A DNA stretch of 64,000 nucleotides from JACQQW01 sp964520655 (GCA_964520655.1 CAZFNI010000006.1:1-64000); one strand, 5' to 3'; shown: positions 49,948 through 59,165, numbered from the stretch's first letter. The notes: generated from the sequence alone by a model not told the origin. Numbers and translations are program-made.

Positions 49948-51600
49948 ATGTTTAAAAACACAGTGCAAATTTCTTGTTTTCTCCTGGGTGCGTTCATTGT
50001 GGGCATCATGGGCTATTATGCCTTTGTCACGGTCGACTGTTTGGCCTATCCCTGGTGGGTCGGCCTTGGCAGCGACGGGGATGGTACATACGTGACCCAA
50101 ACGTTGCTGCTGCTTAATAACGGCCCCTTGCAGCTGGTGTTCCATCCTGGTGCGACTGTTTACGGCATGGTGGGGATCGTTTTACGGATCGTGGATGTTT
50201 TTGATCCTTCCCACGCGTTTTTGTCCCTTGCCCAGATGTCCAATCCAGTCCAGGTCTTTGAAATGCTTAACCGTGCGATGTCTGTTTCGCGGGTCGTGAT
50301 CATTCTGCTGAATGTGTTTACGCTGCTATTGTGCTGGCGCGTGCTGTATCAATTGAGCAAAGATGTTTTTGTGTCATTGGGATTATCGGGTGTTTTAATG
50401 ACCGCGTATTTCATGATGGACCAGCGTCTGTTTATCATCCGTCCGGAATTGACCAGCTTCTTTTTTTGCGCGGCGTTGTTCTCCTGGCTTCTTTCGATCA
50501 AAGGGCGCGGTGTTCTCGATCGGCCCATCGGCATGGGCAGGATGGTGCTTGTCGGTCTATTCGCCGGCTTCGCTGTGCTGGCCAAGATCCAGGTGCTGGT
50601 CTTAGTCGGAGTGCTGGCCATGGGATGGTTCTGGGGGAATTCTTATCATCCTGGGAATGATGCCCATTTTAGAACAGCCCGGGCGGCTGCTATTGTTGCG
50701 GTGATTAATTTGCTGTTGATGCCCTGGGGATGGCTGAAAAGACCGGGTTTTTTGCTGGAGTACTTAAAAGGATTGTATTATGCCCGCGAGGAGCACCGCA
50801 TGTACGGCCCAGTCCCGGAAAATGCGGGTGTTGTTTATCTGGTCGTATTGGGCGTGCTGGTTGTGCTGAGCATAGCCTTGTTATTCTGGCGGCATCGCCA
50901 GCAAGCCAGGATCGCCGGTGTTATGCTTAGGATCAATTGTTTTATCACCGGGGGGATCATCGCTTGTTATCTGGTGTTCGCGGGGGTGTGCCGTTCCTGG
51001 GAATCTTACTGGGCGGCGTCCAATCATTTGCTGTATGCCCTGACGACAAATATCCTCTTTGGCGGGGCGGCTAATCACCGGGTCGTTGATGCTGACACAT
51101 GGAAGGCGATCATTGAACTTCACGCGACGAACCATATACTGGGGGTCGGCATTTTGTGGTATGTGGCCGCTGCAGCAGGCTTATGTCTTTTTCGGCTGGC
51201 GTCGGATGATGCGGATAGATCAATCTACCGGATGGTATTATTCTTATTCTTTTTAGCCTTAGGGAATGACATCCTGTCGTCGTTTCGGCAGTATTTTCCA
51301 AGCAAGGTCATGATCATTTCTTCTTACGCGATCTATTCCCTGCCGGTGTATCTCTGCGGGTTGTCATTGTTATTGAAGGCTGAACTCTTTAGAATAAAGA
51401 TAAGCCGCATGCGCGTGGTCGCGCAATGCGTCATTGGCGGCTGGCTTGTGTTGCATATGGTCATGATCGCTTTTTATGTGGGGCGCATGCCCAAATGGGA
51501 TGTCGCCCATAACAGAGGTCAGACGCCTGATCAGGAGATGCAGAACACGCTGTCGGCTGTGCCGGGATTTTGGCATATGGCCTCACAGGGGAGGATCTAG
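49948..51600 (+). CDS. Polytopic membrane protein, GT-C/GT39-like
   Basis: 550 residues with about twelve membrane helices. GLGSDGDGTYVTQTLLLL and FHPGATVYGMVGIVLRI near the N-terminus resemble the first loop of dolichyl-phosphate-mannose-type glycosyltransferases, with Asp residues in the catalytic place. No soluble domain is attached. TATACT lies 10 bases before the ATG and no ribosome-binding site is seen. The YdbH-like gene follows by 3 bases, so the pair may be co-expressed. Specific function is not assigned. Confidence 0.75.
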   Translation: MFKNTVQISCFLLGAFIVGIMGYYAFVTVDCLAYPWWVGLGSDGDGTYVTQTLLLLNNGPLQLVFHPGATVYGMVGIVLRIVDVFDPSHAFLSLAQMSNPVQVFEMLNRAMSVSRVVIILLNVFTLLLCWRVLYQLSKDVFVSLGLSGVLMTAYFMMDQRLFIIRPELTSFFFCAALFSWLLSIKGRGVLDRPIGMGRMVLVGLFAGFAVLAKIQVLVLVGVLAMGWFWGNSYHPGNDAHFRTARAAAIVAVINLLLMPWGWLKRPGFLLEYLKGLYYAREEHRMYGPVPENAGVVYLVVLGVLVVLSIALLFWRHRQQARIAGVMLRINCFITGGIIACYLVFAGVCRSWESYWAASNHLLYALTTNILFGGAANHRVVDADTWKAIIELHATNHILGVGILWYVAAAAGLCLFRLASDDADRSIYRMVLFLFFLALGNDILSSFRQYFPSKVMIISSYAIYSLPVYLCGLSLLLKAELFRIKISRMRVVAQCVIGGWLVLHMVMIAFYVGRMPKWDVAHNRGQTPDQEMQNTLSAVPGFWHMASQGRI

Positions 51601-51603
51601 ACG

Positions 51604-52464
51604 ATGTTCAAGAAGGTCGCGGTCGTCTGTTTGATGCTGTTGCTGGTACTGGTGACTTTCGGGGTTAAAGCGTTCAAACCCTGGGCCATGTCCCGCATTA
51701 AAAAAGAGATCGGCTCTGCTTGTCATGCCAAAGAAGTGAAGATCAAGGATATGTCCATCCCGCTGGCGGGTCCTATTATTGTGACCGGCCTTGAGATCAA
51801 ACGGTATAATGAGTTGGATATCCAGGTTCCGCAGATCATGCTGGAAAAAGGATTGTGGGGCATTGTTGACGGAAGTGCGGGGCATGTTGAGGTGGCTTCG
51901 GCATTATTTAATCAGGTGCGTTTAAGTGATGTTCGTATCGATTTTTGGTGGAAGAGGACAGATCTGGTCATTCATATCCTGCAGGGTAAATTATTGGGAG
52001 GGGTGTTTAAAGGAGATGTTATCCTACAGTTGTTCAAGGAGCCGGCGTATCAGGCTAATATTCTGCTCAATGCTTTAAGTCTCCCTCAGATCATCCAGGA
52101 TTTTAAACTGAAGGACAGGTTTTCCTTAACGGGTGCGTTGTCCGGACATATTGAATTAAAAGGCAAGGGCAAAAAATTCTCGATGATCAAGGGTCATCTA
52201 AGGAACGGTCTCGGCGGCGAGCTGACCATTAATGACACACAGTTCATCAAGGACATGGTCAAACGCATGAAACTCAACAAGGTGGCAGGATCAGAAGAAT
52301 TATTTGTGGCGAGTTTGCAGCATTATCCTTATAATAACGCAAGTGTTGTCCTGGTCTTAGAGCATAACGATCTGATGCTCAACGCCGATCTGGCGGGAGA
52401 AACAGGTCGGAGGAGTTTTCCGATCGTTTACCATGATTTTAATTTAGAAAGGTTGGGATTATGA
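51604..52464 (+). CDS. Short YdbH/AsmA-like protein
   Basis: 286 residues. One N-terminal membrane helix (residues 5-24), then a periplasmic region rich in beta strands: VKIKDMSIPLAGPIIVTGLEIKRYNELDIQVPQIMLEKGLW resembles the AsmA/YdbH start, where bridge proteins span the periplasm to move phospholipids. E. coli YdbH is about 880 residues, so this is much shorter. The following gene encodes a YnbE-YdbL-like fusion, as in the E. coli ydbH-ynbE-ydbL operon; that context is the main support. It overlaps that gene by 4 bases. Confidence 0.65.
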   Translation: MFKKVAVVCLMLLLVLVTFGVKAFKPWAMSRIKKEIGSACHAKEVKIKDMSIPLAGPIIVTGLEIKRYNELDIQVPQIMLEKGLWGIVDGSAGHVEVASALFNQVRLSDVRIDFWWKRTDLVIHILQGKLLGGVFKGDVILQLFKEPAYQANILLNALSLPQIIQDFKLKDRFSLTGALSGHIELKGKGKKFSMIKGHLRNGLGGELTINDTQFIKDMVKRMKLNKVAGSEELFVASLQHYPYNNASVVLVLEHNDLMLNADLAGETGRRSFPIVYHDFNLERLGL

Positions 52465-53009
52465 GAGGATCAATAGCATTGTTCGTATTGTTCGTGCTTT
52501 TAGGATGCGCGCATATCACGGTTGATGCGCCCAAAGAACCTATAAAATTAGATGTGACAATGCGTCTGGATATATATCAGCATATCCAAAGCGATATTGA
52601 TGATATCGAGAACATGGTCTCCGGGACTTCCAAGAAAGCCAAAGTCCAGGACAAGCACAGCCTGCTGGACCTGATCGTTACGCAGGCCTATGCACAGGAA
52701 GGTCTCTCCGCGCAGGTGCAGGCAGCTGTTGAGGGACGTAAAGACCGCCGGGAAAAGCTTTTGAGCTTAGAAGGGGCCGGGATCATTGGAGAGAATCAAC
52801 AGGGCCTTGTGGAGGTCAAGAAGCCTTCCTCTGAGGCCCAGGCGATCGTCAGCGCCGAGAATGCCGACCGTAAGGTGATTTACCAGGGGGTAGCGGATAA
52901 GAACGGCAGTTCGGTGGATGCGGTGGCAGGGCTTTATGCCAAACGTTTGCAGAGTGATGCTCCTTTAGGAACTCCTATTGAGACAGACGGCGGATGGCAG
53001 ATAAAATAA
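52461..53009 (+). CDS. Lipoprotein combining YnbE-like and YdbL (DUF1318)-like regions
   Basis: 182 residues. Signal peptide with lipobox LLGC; residues 20-50 (ITVDAPKEPIKLDVTMRLDIYQHI) match the short YnbE lipoprotein pattern. Residues 65-182 match DUF1318/YdbL: VTQAYAQ, AQVQAAVEGRKDRREKLLSLEGAGIIGENQQGLVEV, then a C-terminal VAGLYAKRL segment. In E. coli YnbE and YdbL are separate proteins working with YdbH in a lipid bridge to the outer membrane. Here they appear to be one chain. It is coupled to the YdbH-like gene. Confidence 0.75.
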   Translation: MRGSIALFVLFVLLGCAHITVDAPKEPIKLDVTMRLDIYQHIQSDIDDIENMVSGTSKKAKVQDKHSLLDLIVTQAYAQEGLSAQVQAAVEGRKDRREKLLSLEGAGIIGENQQGLVEVKKPSSEAQAIVSAENADRKVIYQGVADKNGSSVDAVAGLYAKRLQSDAPLGTPIETDGGWQIK

Positions 53010-54574
53010 GATCTTTTGCAGCCTGGGGCGCGTGGCTTGTTTTGGGAATACTCCTTTATGCCAAAACTTTCCACGCGCCTTTTTTGTTCGACGATGAAGC
53101 CCTGATCGTGCATAATCCTCTGGTGCAGGACCTCTCGCATGGTTTCGATTCATTCAAGAATATCTACAGTTATCAGCATTCACGGCTTTTGACGAATGTG
53201 ACCATTGCCTTCAATTTCCGCTGGGGAGGGCTGGATACGTTCGGCTATCATGTGGTCAATATGCTGCTGCATATCCTCGTCACATTCGGTGTATGGCGTT
53301 TCACGCGGATGGTCATGTCCGTCAAAAATATCTCATCTCCCGTTGATGCCGCATTCTGGACGTCATTGGTATTTTTTGTCCATCCACTGCATACCGAATC
53401 GGTCAGCTATATCAATCATCGTAGCAGCCTTCTCGTCACATTATTTTATTTGTGGTCTTTGATCTTTTATCTTCAGGCCAGGACAGCACAGGACAGGGGT
53501 CGATCCAGAAAGAATTTTATCCAGGCGGGTCTCTTTGCGCTGCTTGCGGTGTTAAGTAAGGAGAGTGCGTGGACGCTGCCTCTGGCGTGGGTGAGCGCGG
53601 ATATGATCCTGCTTGGCCGTAAGCCCGGCAAGCCAGTATGGCTGTCGCTGGCGGTTGTGGCCGGGGCGATGCTGCTGCTTTTTGAATTCAAGTTCAAAGA
53701 GACGCTGTTGGCAGGCCTTTATTCGCAGTCGCACCGCGGTGATTATTTGACACTGGGTAGCTACCTGTTGACCCAGATGAAGGTGTGTTTGGTCTTTGTC
53801 CGTTTGATGATCGTTCCGGTGGGATTGAATGCGGATTATGATTTCGCTATGTCACACAGCATTCTAGAACCGTCGACAGCCGCGGCTTTTGTGTTTTGGG
53901 TTGTGGTCTGTGCTGTTGCGTATGCCTGGCGGCACCGCTGCTGGTTCTTTGCCTGGTGCGTAACGTTGTTTATTGTTAGCCTGTTAAGTCATTTTGTTCC
54001 TGTACGTTATAATGTGATCGCGGAACACAAAACTTATTTGACGCTGGCATTGTTGATGCCCGTATTGGGCGTATGGATGCTGACGTTCCTGAAAGAGCGT
54101 TTCATGATCCTCATGGCCGGCATTATCGCGGTGTTCGCGGTATTGACAATTGCGCGCAATGAAGTTTGGGCCAGTCCATTGGCTCTTTGGCAGGATACTG
54201 TATCCAAATCCCCGCAAAAGCCGCGGCCTTTGTTGAACCTGGCTTCAGCCTTGATGGGGCAGGGCAAGACGGCCCAGGCTGAGGCCATATTCTTACAGTT
54301 GGCTCAGATCGCTCCAGAATATTGTGAAACCTACATCAACTTAGCGCAGATAGAAACAGACCGGGGGAATTTGGAAAAGGCCTTAAGCTATTCAAACAGG
54401 GCGATCGCGGTCAATCCCGGGTTTGATGTGGCTAATTTACAGAACGCATTTTTGCATGACCGCATGGGTCACAGAAGCGAGGCGCTGAAGAGTTTTAAAG
54501 TTTGGCTTTCCCTTCACCCCAATGATGCCTTTGTGACGAACCGTATTCAATCCCTGCAGCGTCAGGACAATTAA
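52994..54574 (+). CDS. GT-C-like membrane protein with C-terminal TPRs (TMTC/PMT-like)
   Basis: 526 residues. The same architecture as the gene at 48407-49927: APFLFDDEALIVHNP gives the acidic DDE in the first loop, and FFVHPLHTESVSYINHRSSLL is the HP-x-HTESV block typical of TMTC-like proteins. Ten or so helices follow, then TPRs from about residue 410 (PRPLLNLASALMGQGKTAQAEAIFLQLAQIAPEY, TYINLAQIETDRGNLEKALSYSNRAIAVNPGF). It overlaps the upstream lipoprotein gene by 16 bases, so they probably share a transcript. Role in glycosylation is inferred. Confidence 0.82.
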   Translation: MADKIRSFAAWGAWLVLGILLYAKTFHAPFLFDDEALIVHNPLVQDLSHGFDSFKNIYSYQHSRLLTNVTIAFNFRWGGLDTFGYHVVNMLLHILVTFGVWRFTRMVMSVKNISSPVDAAFWTSLVFFVHPLHTESVSYINHRSSLLVTLFYLWSLIFYLQARTAQDRGRSRKNFIQAGLFALLAVLSKESAWTLPLAWVSADMILLGRKPGKPVWLSLAVVAGAMLLLFEFKFKETLLAGLYSQSHRGDYLTLGSYLLTQMKVCLVFVRLMIVPVGLNADYDFAMSHSILEPSTAAAFVFWVVVCAVAYAWRHRCWFFAWCVTLFIVSLLSHFVPVRYNVIAEHKTYLTLALLMPVLGVWMLTFLKERFMILMAGIIAVFAVLTIARNEVWASPLALWQDTVSKSPQKPRPLLNLASALMGQGKTAQAEAIFLQLAQIAPEYCETYINLAQIETDRGNLEKALSYSNRAIAVNPGFDVANLQNAFLHDRMGHRSEALKSFKVWLSLHPNDAFVTNRIQSLQRQDN

Positions 54575-55611
54575 GCAAATCTACTTTTATCAATGGCTTT
54601 GAGGAAGGCGTTCTCTTTGGAGATCTTGCCGGCGGCAAGCAATTGGGCGATGGAATCGTCCATGAGCTGCATGCCCATGGCGCGGTTCATCTGTATCTCA
54701 CCGTTTAGTTTCACTGTTTCGCCGGACTGGATGATATTTGTTAACGCGGTGGATTTAAGCAGGATCTCATAGGCCGCATAGCGGCGGTTCCCGTCGACAC
54801 TTGGGATCAACTGTTGGGCGATGATGGCTCTTAGATTATTGGCCAGGATCGTGCGGATCTGGTTCTTGCGGCTCATCGGGAACGCGTCGACGATGCGGTC
54901 TACGGTCTTGGCCGCCGAGTTGGTGTGAAGGGTCCCGAAGACCAATATGCCCATTTCTGAGGCCGTGAGCGCCAGTTCCATGGTCTCTGTATCGCGCATT
55001 TCCCCGACTAAGATGATATTGGCATCGCTTTTGATGGCGGTACGTAATCCTGAGGAGAATGACACCGTGTCGCGCCCGACCTCGCGGTGGGAGATCAAGC
55101 ATTTTTTCTTGGGATGGATGAATTCCACCGGCTCCTCAATGGTGATGATCTTAAACGAGAAGTTCGTATTTAAATAATCCATGACTGCGGCCAGGGTGGT
55201 CGATTTACCGCTGCCGGTCGGACCCGTGACCAGGACAAGGCCTGATTTCCATTTGGCAAAATTTTTGATGTGTGCAGGGAGATCTAGTTCTTCAATGGTG
55301 CGTATCTTTGAGGGGATCAGGCGGAACACCGCTCCCATCCCATGGAAATGCTTAAAGTAATTGGCCCGCATGCGGTAGCCGTTGAAGCTATGGGCGAAGT
55401 CCAAGTCCCCGGTCGACAGAAAGTTGCGCCATTCATCGGGAGCCGCGATCGGGGAGAGAAGACGGGTCAAGGACTCATTGGTCAGGAGAGCGTCACCGAT
55501 ATCGACGAGAACACCTTGCGAACGCATTTTGGGTTTCTGTCCTTCCTCCAGGTGAAGGTCAGAGCCTGAGCGTTCGATCAACAATTGAAATAAGGCATCG
55601 ATCTCTGCCAT
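54571..55611 (-). CDS. pilT: PilT-type twitching motility ATPase (complete motifs)
   Basis: 346 residues, standard PilT size. PilT hexamers power retraction of type IV pili. SDLHLEEGQKPKMRSQG at the N-terminus, GPTGSGKSTTLAA (Walker A), TIEEPVEFIHP (Asp box), VGEMRDTETMELAL (Walker B) and FGTLHTNSAAKTVDRIVDAFP (His box) are all intact. The AIGLNL-type motif near the C-terminus is not obvious. It lies 3 bases after a second PilT-like gene in the same direction, so both are probably co-expressed. Confidence 0.92.
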   Translation of the reverse strand: MAEIDALFQLLIERSGSDLHLEEGQKPKMRSQGVLVDIGDALLTNESLTRLLSPIAAPDEWRNFLSTGDLDFAHSFNGYRMRANYFKHFHGMGAVFRLIPSKIRTIEELDLPAHIKNFAKWKSGLVLVTGPTGSGKSTTLAAVMDYLNTNFSFKIITIEEPVEFIHPKKKCLISHREVGRDTVSFSSGLRTAIKSDANIILVGEMRDTETMELALTASEMGILVFGTLHTNSAAKTVDRIVDAFPMSRKNQIRTILANNLRAIIAQQLIPSVDGNRRYAAYEILLKSTALTNIIQSGETVKLNGEIQMNRAMGMQLMDDSIAQLLAAGKISKENAFLKAIDKSRFA

Positions 55612-55614
55612 GGG

Positions 55615-56685
55615 TTATTTTCCGATCATTGTCAGCATCATTGCCGGGTTGATGGCCCTGTCCAAAGCTTCATTCCTGTCAATGATGCCGTTAGCTGCTA
55701 ACGTTTGAAGTGAAGTGTCCATTAACTGCATGCCGAATGAACGACCGGTTGTCATGACATTGTTCATCTGGGATATTTTCCCTTCGCGGATCAGGCTGGC
55801 GACGGAATGGTTGACGATCAGCACTTCAAACGCGGGGACCATGCCTTTGCCGTCCTTGCGCGGGATCAGCTGCTGGCAAATGACGCCGCGCAGGGATTCC
55901 GAGATCATGTTGCGCATGATTCCCTGTTCATCCGCCGGGAAAGAATCGATCAGTTTGGAAATGGTCTGCACCGCATTGACCGTGTTCATGGTGCCAAAGA
56001 CCAAGTGTCCAGTCTCTGAAGCAGAAATGGCCAGTTGTATCGTTTTTAAGTCACGCAATTCACTAACAACAAGAATATCCGGATCTTCGCGTAGAGCGGC
56101 ACGCAAAGCATTATTCTGCGACATGGTGTGACTACCCACTTCACGCTGAGTGATCTGGCATTTTTGCGGCTGAAAAACAATTTCAATGGGGGATTCGATC
56201 GTAATGATATGATCTGCCCGATGGCCGTTAACTAAATTGATCAACGAAGATAATGTGGTTGTTTTTCCACAGCCCGCTGGCCCGGTGACCAAGACCATCC
56301 CTTGCGCCCATTTGGTCAGGTTGACGCAAGCCTGGCTTAAGCCGATCTCTTCTGGCGTGGGGATCTTAGAGGGGATAAGCCTTACCGTCAAATCCCAGCC
56401 GTCACGCTGTTTTAACAGGGACATGCGGAAACGTCCGTTGCCGGGTATGCTGTGCACATACTCCATATCGCCGGTCGCATCAAAAGTTTTGACGATCTCA
56501 ACGGGGAGCGCGTTCTTGATCAATTCTTCGGTTTGTTTGGCTGTTAATACGGCTTCGGAGATATTTGTCAATTTCCCAAAGATCCGAAAGATCAGGGGAT
56601 TATTGGAACACAGATGGATATCACTGGCGCCTTGCTGGCGAGCCAGGATCAAGATCATGTTAAGATCAGAGGGGATATTGCCCAT
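55615..56685 (-). CDS. PilT-like ATPase with altered His box
   Basis: 356 residues from the ATG at 56685. ASDIHLCSNNPLIFRIFG, GPAGCGKTTTLSS (Walker A), TIESPIEIVF (Asp box, with Glu-Ser-Pro for the usual Glu-Glu/Asp-Pro), REDPDILVVSELRDLKTIQLAI (Walker B) are present. The His box reads FGTMNTVNAVQTI, so the usual His is replaced by Asn. It may be a PilU-like accessory retraction ATPase or have reduced activity. A TTGTGA-16-TATAAT promoter lies 7 bases upstream of the ATG, predicting a leaderless mRNA. It is the first gene of the two-gene unit. Confidence 0.87.
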   Translation of the reverse strand: MGNIPSDLNMILILARQQGASDIHLCSNNPLIFRIFGKLTNISEAVLTAKQTEELIKNALPVEIVKTFDATGDMEYVHSIPGNGRFRMSLLKQRDGWDLTVRLIPSKIPTPEEIGLSQACVNLTKWAQGMVLVTGPAGCGKTTTLSSLINLVNGHRADHIITIESPIEIVFQPQKCQITQREVGSHTMSQNNALRAALREDPDILVVSELRDLKTIQLAISASETGHLVFGTMNTVNAVQTISKLIDSFPADEQGIMRNMISESLRGVICQQLIPRKDGKGMVPAFEVLIVNHSVASLIREGKISQMNNVMTTGRSFGMQLMDTSLQTLAANGIIDRNEALDRAINPAMMLTMIGK

Positions 56686-56692
56686 GGGCTTG

Positions 56693-56720
56693 ATTATAAA
56701 ATGAAAGCCCTGATTCACAA
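56693..56720 (-). promoter_or_regulatory. Promoter of the PilT-like pair
   Basis: Minus strand: TTGTGA (56720-56715), 16-base spacer, TATAAT (56698-56693). The transcription start would fall at or next to the ATG at 56685. Confidence 0.6.
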
Positions 56721-56778
56721 GCAAAGAATTGCTTTATTTTTTAAGATCGATGGGTAAGATATGAATAAGGGAGGGTGT

Positions 56779-57573
56779 ATGAAAAACATCGGGATTCTTT
56801 TATGTGCCGTTTTTTTATTCCAGCCATTGGCAGTGGCCGAGGTCAAAACTCAGGAGATCGATTATCAGGACGGAAATACCAGGTTTAAAGGTTATCTGGC
56901 GTATGACGATGCGGTCGCAACGCAGCGTCCAGCTATCCTTATCGTGCATGAGTGGTGGGGGCATAATGAATATGTCCGCAAACGTGCCCGCATGCTGGCT
57001 GAACTTGGGTATGTCGGGTTTGCCATCGATATGTACGGCGACGGCAAGCACGCGGATCATCCGGATCAGGCGGCAGCCTTTATGAAAGCAGTTACTGACA
57101 ATGAAGTGTTAGCCCGGACCAGGTTTGGTACCGCTTACGAGATCCTTAAAAGTTTTTCGCTGACTGACACAAACCGCATCGGCGCGATCGGATACTGTTT
57201 CGGCGGGGCAACAGTTCTAAAAGCAGCCTTGGCAAATACGCCGTTGCTGGGTGTTGTCAGTTTCCATGGAGCGCTGGCGCTGCCTTCAAAGTTACCGGCA
57301 CCTGGTGAGGTCAAGACCAAGATATTGGTTTGCCACGGCGGGGATGACCAGTTGATCCCTCCTGAACAGATCGCGTCTTTTAAGAAAGCCATGGATGAAG
57401 CAAAAGTCGACTATGTTTTTAATGTCTATCCAGGTGCCAAGCACAGCTTCACTAATCCTGATGCGGACGAGTACGCGAAAAAATTCGGTATGCCGGTGGC
57501 GTATAGTGAAGCGGCAGACAAAGAGTCTTGGGCAGATATGCAGGATTTCTTTAAAAAGCTGTTCTCAAAATAA
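56779..57573 (+). CDS. Dienelactone-hydrolase-family protein, exported
   Basis: 264 residues. The signal peptide (residues 1-20) suggests a periplasmic alpha/beta hydrolase. ILIVHEWWGHNEYV holds the oxyanion-region motif, IGYCFGG the nucleophile Cys, CHGGDDQLIPPEQ the acid and PGAKHSFTNPDAD the His of the Cys-Asp-His triad. Family members hydrolyse dienelactones, but most have unknown substrates. AGGGAGGGTGT directly precedes the ATG at 56779, which is preferred over the one at 56761. It faces away from the PilT-like pair. Confidence 0.9.
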   Translation: MKNIGILLCAVFLFQPLAVAEVKTQEIDYQDGNTRFKGYLAYDDAVATQRPAILIVHEWWGHNEYVRKRARMLAELGYVGFAIDMYGDGKHADHPDQAAAFMKAVTDNEVLARTRFGTAYEILKSFSLTDTNRIGAIGYCFGGATVLKAALANTPLLGVVSFHGALALPSKLPAPGEVKTKILVCHGGDDQLIPPEQIASFKKAMDEAKVDYVFNVYPGAKHSFTNPDADEYAKKFGMPVAYSEAADKESWADMQDFFKKLFSK

Positions 57574-57654
57574 AAGTTTTTTCATTGAAAACAGTATGGA
57601 TATGTTACAATGACAAAAATTTCTGAAAAATTATTTTATATGATGGAGGCTAAT

Positions 57655-58110
57655 GTGTTTACCCGATTATTCCTAGCTGTTGTTTTCTTTTCTGTATTGA
57701 CCGGATGCGCGACCACACAACCTAAGCCCAGCGATGCCCTGCAGAACCGCGTGATCGATCTGGAAAAGAAATTAGAGGAAAAAGATTCTGAGATCGTTGA
57801 CCTTCAGTATGAGGTCAAAGACCTGCACAGCAAGGTTGAGAACAGCAAGCCTGTTATGGCTGTTACTGAAGATGTTTCTGCCGCTGTTGCGGATAAATCC
57901 GTCGATGATAAGGTGATCAAGGTCAATGTCAGCACGGCCAAAGTGCAGACAGCCTTAAAGAATGCCGGGCATTATACAGGCAAGATCGATGGTAAAGCCG
58001 GAACCGGTACCAAAGCCGCCATTGCGGCTTTCCAGAAATCCCAAGGGTTGGCCGCTGACGGAGTTGTCGGCCGCAAAACCTGGGATGCCTTAAAACAATA
58101 CCTGAAATAA
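57655..58110 (+). CDS. Peptidoglycan-binding lipoprotein with coiled coil
   Basis: 151 residues from GTG 57655, chosen because ATGGAGGCTAAT supplies a good ribosome-binding site and MFTRLFLAVVFFSVLTGC is then a clean lipoprotein signal. ATGs at 57610 and 57640 would add basic residues before it. Residues 30-60 form a coiled coil (RVIDLEKKLEEKDSEIVDLQ). The C-terminal domain is PG_binding_1: VQTALKNAGHYTGKIDGKAG, then AIAAFQKSQGLAADGVVG. It probably links the outer membrane to peptidoglycan. TACAAT at 57606-57611 may be its -10. Confidence 0.88.
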   Translation: MFTRLFLAVVFFSVLTGCATTQPKPSDALQNRVIDLEKKLEEKDSEIVDLQYEVKDLHSKVENSKPVMAVTEDVSAAVADKSVDDKVIKVNVSTAKVQTALKNAGHYTGKIDGKAGTGTKAAIAAFQKSQGLAADGVVGRKTWDALKQYLK

Positions 58111-58112
58111 TC

Positions 58113-59165
58113 GTGATCGACCTTAACACCATCGGGGAAGAGCAGCTGCTGAGTACACGGCTGTGCGACCTGCCTATTTCTATTGAAGGCACATGGCTCA
58201 AGGACTGTGTGGCACAGTTGAACGCGGAACTGACAGCCCAGGGGATCATGTTCTCACCGACTTGTTATCTGGCTGATGAATGGCTGACCCCTGAAGGGGA
58301 GACTGTCATCGGAATTCCTTTTTATCTGGCCCATCCTGTCTTGATCAAATTAGAACATAAAATGATGCTGGAGGCAGAGGGTGAAGGCAAGAGGTGGTGC
58401 ATGCAGCTGCTGCGTCATGAGACCGGGCACTCCTTGACCTATGCCTACAAGCTCAATGAACGTAAAGACTGGCAGCGCATGTTCGGTTCTCCGTCGCAGG
58501 AATACGGGGAAACATATAAATTCAAACCTTATAGTAAGAATTTCGTCCGTCATCTTGACGGGTTCTACGCACAATACCATCCGGATGAGGATTTTGTCGA
58601 GACATTCGCGGTCTGGTTGACCCCGGGGTCTGACTGGCGCAGGGAATATCAGGGGTACGGGGCGTTAAAGAAACTGGAATTCGTCGACCATCTGATGGCT
58701 GAGATCAAGGGTAAGCCGCCGCTTAAACGTAGCGGACGCAAGTTATGGAGCCAGGCCAAAAGCCGAATGACGCTGGCGAAATATTATGCTAAAAAGCAAA
58801 GCGGTCGCGAAGATCTGATCGATTTCCATGATGTTGGGCTGCATAAGATCTTTAAGGCCCTCTCCCAGGAAGAATGGATCGCTTTCAAGAAAGAACAGCG
58901 CAAGAACAAATCATTACTAACGGCTTCCGGGTTGATCCAGGCATATGCGAAGAATTTGTTGAATAGTGTTGACCGCACGACCGGAGAGCGAAAATATATC
59001 ATCAACGGACTGATCAAGAACATTGCGCTGCGTGCAAGGCAATTGAACATGGTCGTTGTGGGTGATGAGAAGGTGGCTTTGCTCCAACTTGCAGTTTATG
59101 TGACGAGCCTTGTCGCTAATTATGTACACACAGGCTGGTATCGGGGGAAAGAACACAGCGTATGA
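58113..59165 (+). CDS. Putative zinc-binding metallopeptidase
   Basis: 350 residues. LLRHETGHSLTYAYKL carries an HExxH-like HETGH zinc motif. YHPDEDFVETFAVWLTPG about 55 residues later supplies a Glu as likely third ligand, the pattern of the putative zinc-binding metallopeptidase family found beside ATP-grasp genes. There is no signal peptide, so it is probably cytosolic. The start is GTG 58113, two bases after the upstream stop, without a strong ribosome-binding site. The stop overlaps the ATP-grasp ATG (ATGA). Substrate unknown. Confidence 0.82.
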   Translation: MIDLNTIGEEQLLSTRLCDLPISIEGTWLKDCVAQLNAELTAQGIMFSPTCYLADEWLTPEGETVIGIPFYLAHPVLIKLEHKMMLEAEGEGKRWCMQLLRHETGHSLTYAYKLNERKDWQRMFGSPSQEYGETYKFKPYSKNFVRHLDGFYAQYHPDEDFVETFAVWLTPGSDWRREYQGYGALKKLEFVDHLMAEIKGKPPLKRSGRKLWSQAKSRMTLAKYYAKKQSGREDLIDFHDVGLHKIFKALSQEEWIAFKKEQRKNKSLLTASGLIQAYAKNLLNSVDRTTGERKYIINGLIKNIALRARQLNMVVVGDEKVALLQLAVYVTSLVANYVHTGWYRGKEHSV

